Assembly: GCA_903905685.1 (NCBI GenBank)
Contig: CAIVHI010000404.1
Location: 1-8,682 of the forward strand
Direction of reading: 5' to 3'
From: an uncultured Bacteroidota bacterium
GTDB taxonomy: Bacteria; Bacteroidota; Bacteroidia; Chitinophagales; Chitinophagaceae
Length of the DNA stretch: 8,682 bases
Below the pieces are notes generated by a model. The model was given only the letters and a program-made list of their open reading frames with translations, was not told the origin of the DNA and did not search any database. Below are positions 6,852-8,682 of the stretch, one piece after another. The number at the start of each line of letters is the position of its first letter. The first letter of the stretch is position 1. Position numbers and translations under genes: made by a program.

Positions 6852-7510
6852 TGCCTTCCGGCTTGAACGTCCTGAAACTCCTTACGCCCACACTCTGCTT
6901 CCTGTTGCTGGTGGCAACCCCCGCCATTGCCCAAGCCGACCGCAAGAAGATGACAGAGCCCGAAATCGCTTCCCTGCAACAATCGGTAGCGGTGACTGCC
7001 AAAAACATCAAGTCGCTAACGGCCGACTTTGCCCAGTACAAACACATGGACTTCCTGGCGAAGGACATGGAATCTACCGGGAAGTTGGTGTTCAAGCAGC
7101 CCGACAAAATGCTGTTGCAGTATAAAAAGCCCTACAACTATTCGGAGTCCTACATCAACGGCAAAATCCACATCAACGACGACGGCAAGAAGAAGGACTA
7201 TGACATCGGCAATAGCGATGTGTACCGCACGGTGAACAAACTCATTATCGGCAGCGTGAGCGGCAGCCTGTTCAATACCGGCGAATTCGAGGTGTCTTAC
7301 TACAAGGTCGGCAACAACCCGGTGGCCGTCTTCGTGCCCCACGACCCCAACCTGAAAAAATACATGGGCCGCATAGAACTCACCTTCTCCCCTGCCGATG
7401 CATCGGTGACGCAAGTGAAGATTCAGGATTCGGAGACCGATTTTACGCGCATCGTATTCAAAAACAGGGTGACCAATGGGCATATTGAGGATGACGTGTT
7501 CCGCAATTAG
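6851..7510 (+). CDS. LolA-like periplasmic lipid/lipoprotein carrier
   Basis: This 219-residue protein has a signal peptide at 1-28 (hydrophobic core LTPTLCFLLLVA, cut near AIA-QA). The mature part resembles LolA: NIKSLTADFAQYKHMDF (52-68), then STGKLVFKQPDKMLLQY (75-91), the characteristic first strands of the LolA half-barrel. LolA shuttles lipoproteins, and in related proteins other lipids, across the periplasm to an outer-membrane acceptor. Aryl polyene clusters commonly include a LolA-like gene, so a dedicated carrier for the operon's lipid product is a reasonable inference. The housekeeping lipoprotein LolA cannot be excluded, but its place between the deacetylase (TAATG overlap) and a LolB-like lipoprotein favours the dedicated role. 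Confidence 0.9.
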   Translation: MPSGLNVLKLLTPTLCFLLLVATPAIAQADRKKMTEPEIASLQQSVAVTAKNIKSLTADFAQYKHMDFLAKDMESTGKLVFKQPDKMLLQYKKPYNYSESYINGKIHINDDGKKKDYDIGNSDVYRTVNKLIIGSVSGSLFNTGEFEVSYYKVGNNPVAVFVPHDPNLKKYMGRIELTFSPADASVTQVKIQDSETDFTRIVFKNRVTNGHIEDDVFRN

Positions 7511-8102
7511 CCTGTGCGCGTTGGCTGCAAGTTGTCGGCCTGCTGCAATGCACCACGCCGAGCGCGTGCCCTTAGACACATCAAGTATTGCCGTACCCTA
7601 TTTTTCAGACTCCGCCACCGACTACCTCTACAAAGCGACCCTGAAATTTGCCGGGCGCGACGAGTCGGGCCTCTTGGTGATAAAGCGCACTGGCCGCGAC
7701 ACCTACCGCGCCGTACTGACCACCCAATTCGGCAATCGGCTGCTCGATGTGCAGTGGACGCCAACCGGATACACCGTCAATTTCGCCCTGCCCAACCTCC
7801 AAAAGACATTCATCTTAAACCGCTTGGTAGCCGACTTGCGGATGATGACCGGCGGCACCCAGCCCGTGAGCAAGGAGTTCGCCGGAACGGACGGCAAGTG
7901 GTATGTGTCTGGCACCCGCGGGCAGCGCATGTATTTTGGCCTGGATAACGGCGGCAGCTTGATCTTGGTGTCACGCTACGGTTGGATGGTCGAGCAGGCC
8001 TCGGTACGTTATGGCGAAGTGGGCATACAAGGTGCAGCCCATCTCACGATGCGCCACCGGAGGCCGCGATTTACGTTGGAGTTGCGGCGGCTGGGGGAGT
8101 AG
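7476..8102 (+). CDS. LolB-like outer-membrane lipoprotein (hypothetical)
   Basis: This 208-residue predicted lipoprotein begins with a short hydrophobic segment ending LAASC, so lipidation at Cys20 is likely. The -3 residue is Ala rather than the usual Leu/Val/Ile, with Leu at -4. The core (about 51-121) has beta strands and the pattern YKATLKFAGRDESGLLVIKR, then TTQFGNRLLDVQW and LPNLQKTFILNRLVADLRM. This recalls LolB and the LolB-like lipoproteins (DUF3261/DUF4292 type) found next to LolA genes in such clusters. The family assignment is by eye and tentative. The start at 7476 overlaps the LolA-like gene by 35 bases and keeps an Arg in the n-region (MGILRM). The ATG at 7491 is an alternative with a shorter, uncharged n-region. 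It would act as the outer-membrane acceptor for cargo from the preceding carrier. Confidence 0.82.
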   Translation: MGILRMTCSAISLCALAASCRPAAMHHAERVPLDTSSIAVPYFSDSATDYLYKATLKFAGRDESGLLVIKRTGRDTYRAVLTTQFGNRLLDVQWTPTGYTVNFALPNLQKTFILNRLVADLRMMTGGTQPVSKEFAGTDGKWYVSGTRGQRMYFGLDNGGSLILVSRYGWMVEQASVRYGEVGIQGAAHLTMRHRRPRFTLELRRLGE

Positions 8103-8131
8103 TTGTTAGATTTCGCGGTAGCCGCAATTGG

Positions 8132-8169
8132 TTTTCGAAAATGTACGGTATTATGATTGACCGTGAAAA
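8132..8169. terminator. Possible bidirectional stem-loop between convergent genes
   Basis: ACGGT (8145-8149) pairs with ACCGT (8160-8164) around a 10-base loop. TTTTC (8132-8136) can pair with GAAAA (8165-8169) outside it, leaving an 8-base bulge on one side. It lies where transcripts of the operon and of the minus-strand gene meet, so a shared terminator makes sense, but the stem is imperfect and short. Confidence 0.25.
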
Positions 8170-8197
8170 TCGCTTCTCGGATATCAACTCCCCAACG

Positions 8198-8682
8198 CTA
8201 CCTCATAAACCGATGAATAGCTTCAACAGCATTATCCTGAAATGTGGTGTTTTTCAAATCGGTATAAAAAGTGCTTTGGTCAACCATGTCTCCCGATAAC
8301 TTGCCCTGTTTACTTGCATAAAAAATACCACTTTTATAGGCGTCATCCGAAATGCAGTCTACAAAGCGTTTTACACCTACTTCGAGCTTATGCACCATTC
8401 CGCCCATCAATGGAAATACGATAGGCATCATAAAATTTTTCAGCATAAATCGCATTGCAGGTGGCAAATTTTCAGGCGCATTGGTTCCCTTCGTGTTCCC
8501 CGGACTCACAACTATAAATTTGAGTTTCGGATATTCTCTTGCCATTGATAGCGTCCACATTGTCCCGGCATATTTAACGTATCCGTATGCTTGCGTTACA
8601 TCGAACGTATTGCCGAAATAGGAGCCATCGAGCACACGGGCAAACTCATCTACAGACGAGGTCTTCATGGCAACCGGTTTCA
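8198..8682 (-). CDS. Short-chain dehydrogenase/reductase, C-terminal part (runs off window)
   Basis: About 161 residues of a short-chain dehydrogenase/reductase are visible, ending at the TAG complementary to 8198-8200. The frame stays open to the window edge (…KPVA precedes the ATG at 8668), so that ATG is internal and the NAD(P)-binding N-terminal half lies outside. The catalytic Tyr and Lys are seen as YxxxK in QAYGYVKYAGT (Tyr28 and Lys32 counted from the internal Met). VVSPGNTKGTNAPE follows, matching the PG-x-x-x-T segment after the active site. The substrate is unknown; it does not look like the FabG ketoreductase. The gene converges on the operon and is clearly more AT-rich (about 35% GC in 8221-8280 against about 65% in 4561-4620), so it is probably not part of the same unit. 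Confidence 0.9.
   Translation of the reverse strand, partial: KPVAMKTSSVDEFARVLDGSYFGNTFDVTQAYGYVKYAGTMWTLSMAREYPKLKFIVVSPGNTKGTNAPENLPPAMRFMLKNFMMPIVFPLMGGMVHKLEVGVKRFVDCISDDAYKSGIFYASKQGKLSGDMVDQSTFYTDLKNTTFQDNAVEAIHRFMR

Noticed and set aside
1..8682. CRISPR arrays, tRNA or rRNA genes, insertion sequences
   Set aside because: I saw no regularly spaced repeats, cloverleaf-like sequence, rRNA-like segments, transposase motifs or terminal inverted repeats.

Overview
The window looks like Bacteroidota (Bacteroidetes) DNA of fairly high GC. Three things point there: a -7/-33 promoter of the TAnnTTTG type (TAACTTTG at 1763-1770), A-rich rather than Shine-Dalgarno-like sequence before several starts, and protein families typical of that phylum. 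These families are stand-alone ketosynthase N-terminal-like proteins, degenerate ketosynthases of the aryl polyene/flexirubin kind, a LolA-like carrier and an Ig-like envelope protein. Genus cannot be told.

Layout. (1) 1-129: a short leader with a perfect 14-base palindrome and no gene. (2) 130-1647: a secreted or outer-membrane protein with a signal peptide, a small beta-rich domain, an Ig-like domain and an unrecognised C-terminal half. (3) 1648-1805: an intergenic gap with a good Bacteroidota promoter. (4) 1806-8102: eight tightly packed, mostly overlapping plus-strand genes that read as one operon: ketosynthase 1, a half-length ketosynthase-like protein, an acyl carrier protein, ketosynthase 2, a ketosynthase-like protein with no catalytic residues, a membrane-anchored NodB-type deacetylase, a LolA-like carrier and a LolB-like lipoprotein. 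(5) 8103-8197: a short convergent gap. (6) 8198-8682: the C-terminal part of a short-chain dehydrogenase/reductase on the minus strand, running off the window and clearly more AT-rich than the operon.

How it may work (inference). The ACP would carry a growing chain extended by two catalytically complete condensing enzymes. One of these, ketosynthase 2, is translationally coupled to a catalytically dead ketosynthase that resembles a chain-length factor. This is the logic of aryl polyene, flexirubin and dialkylresorcinol type II systems. The deacetylase and the LolA/LolB-like pair would modify the lipid product or carry it across the periplasm to the outer membrane. Ketoreductase, dehydratase, starter-unit ligase, acyltransferase and phosphopantetheinyl transferase genes are not in the window, so the locus is not a complete pathway. 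The most notable point is the four-member ketosynthase-fold set: two members keep the Cys-His-His triad and two have lost it in different ways.
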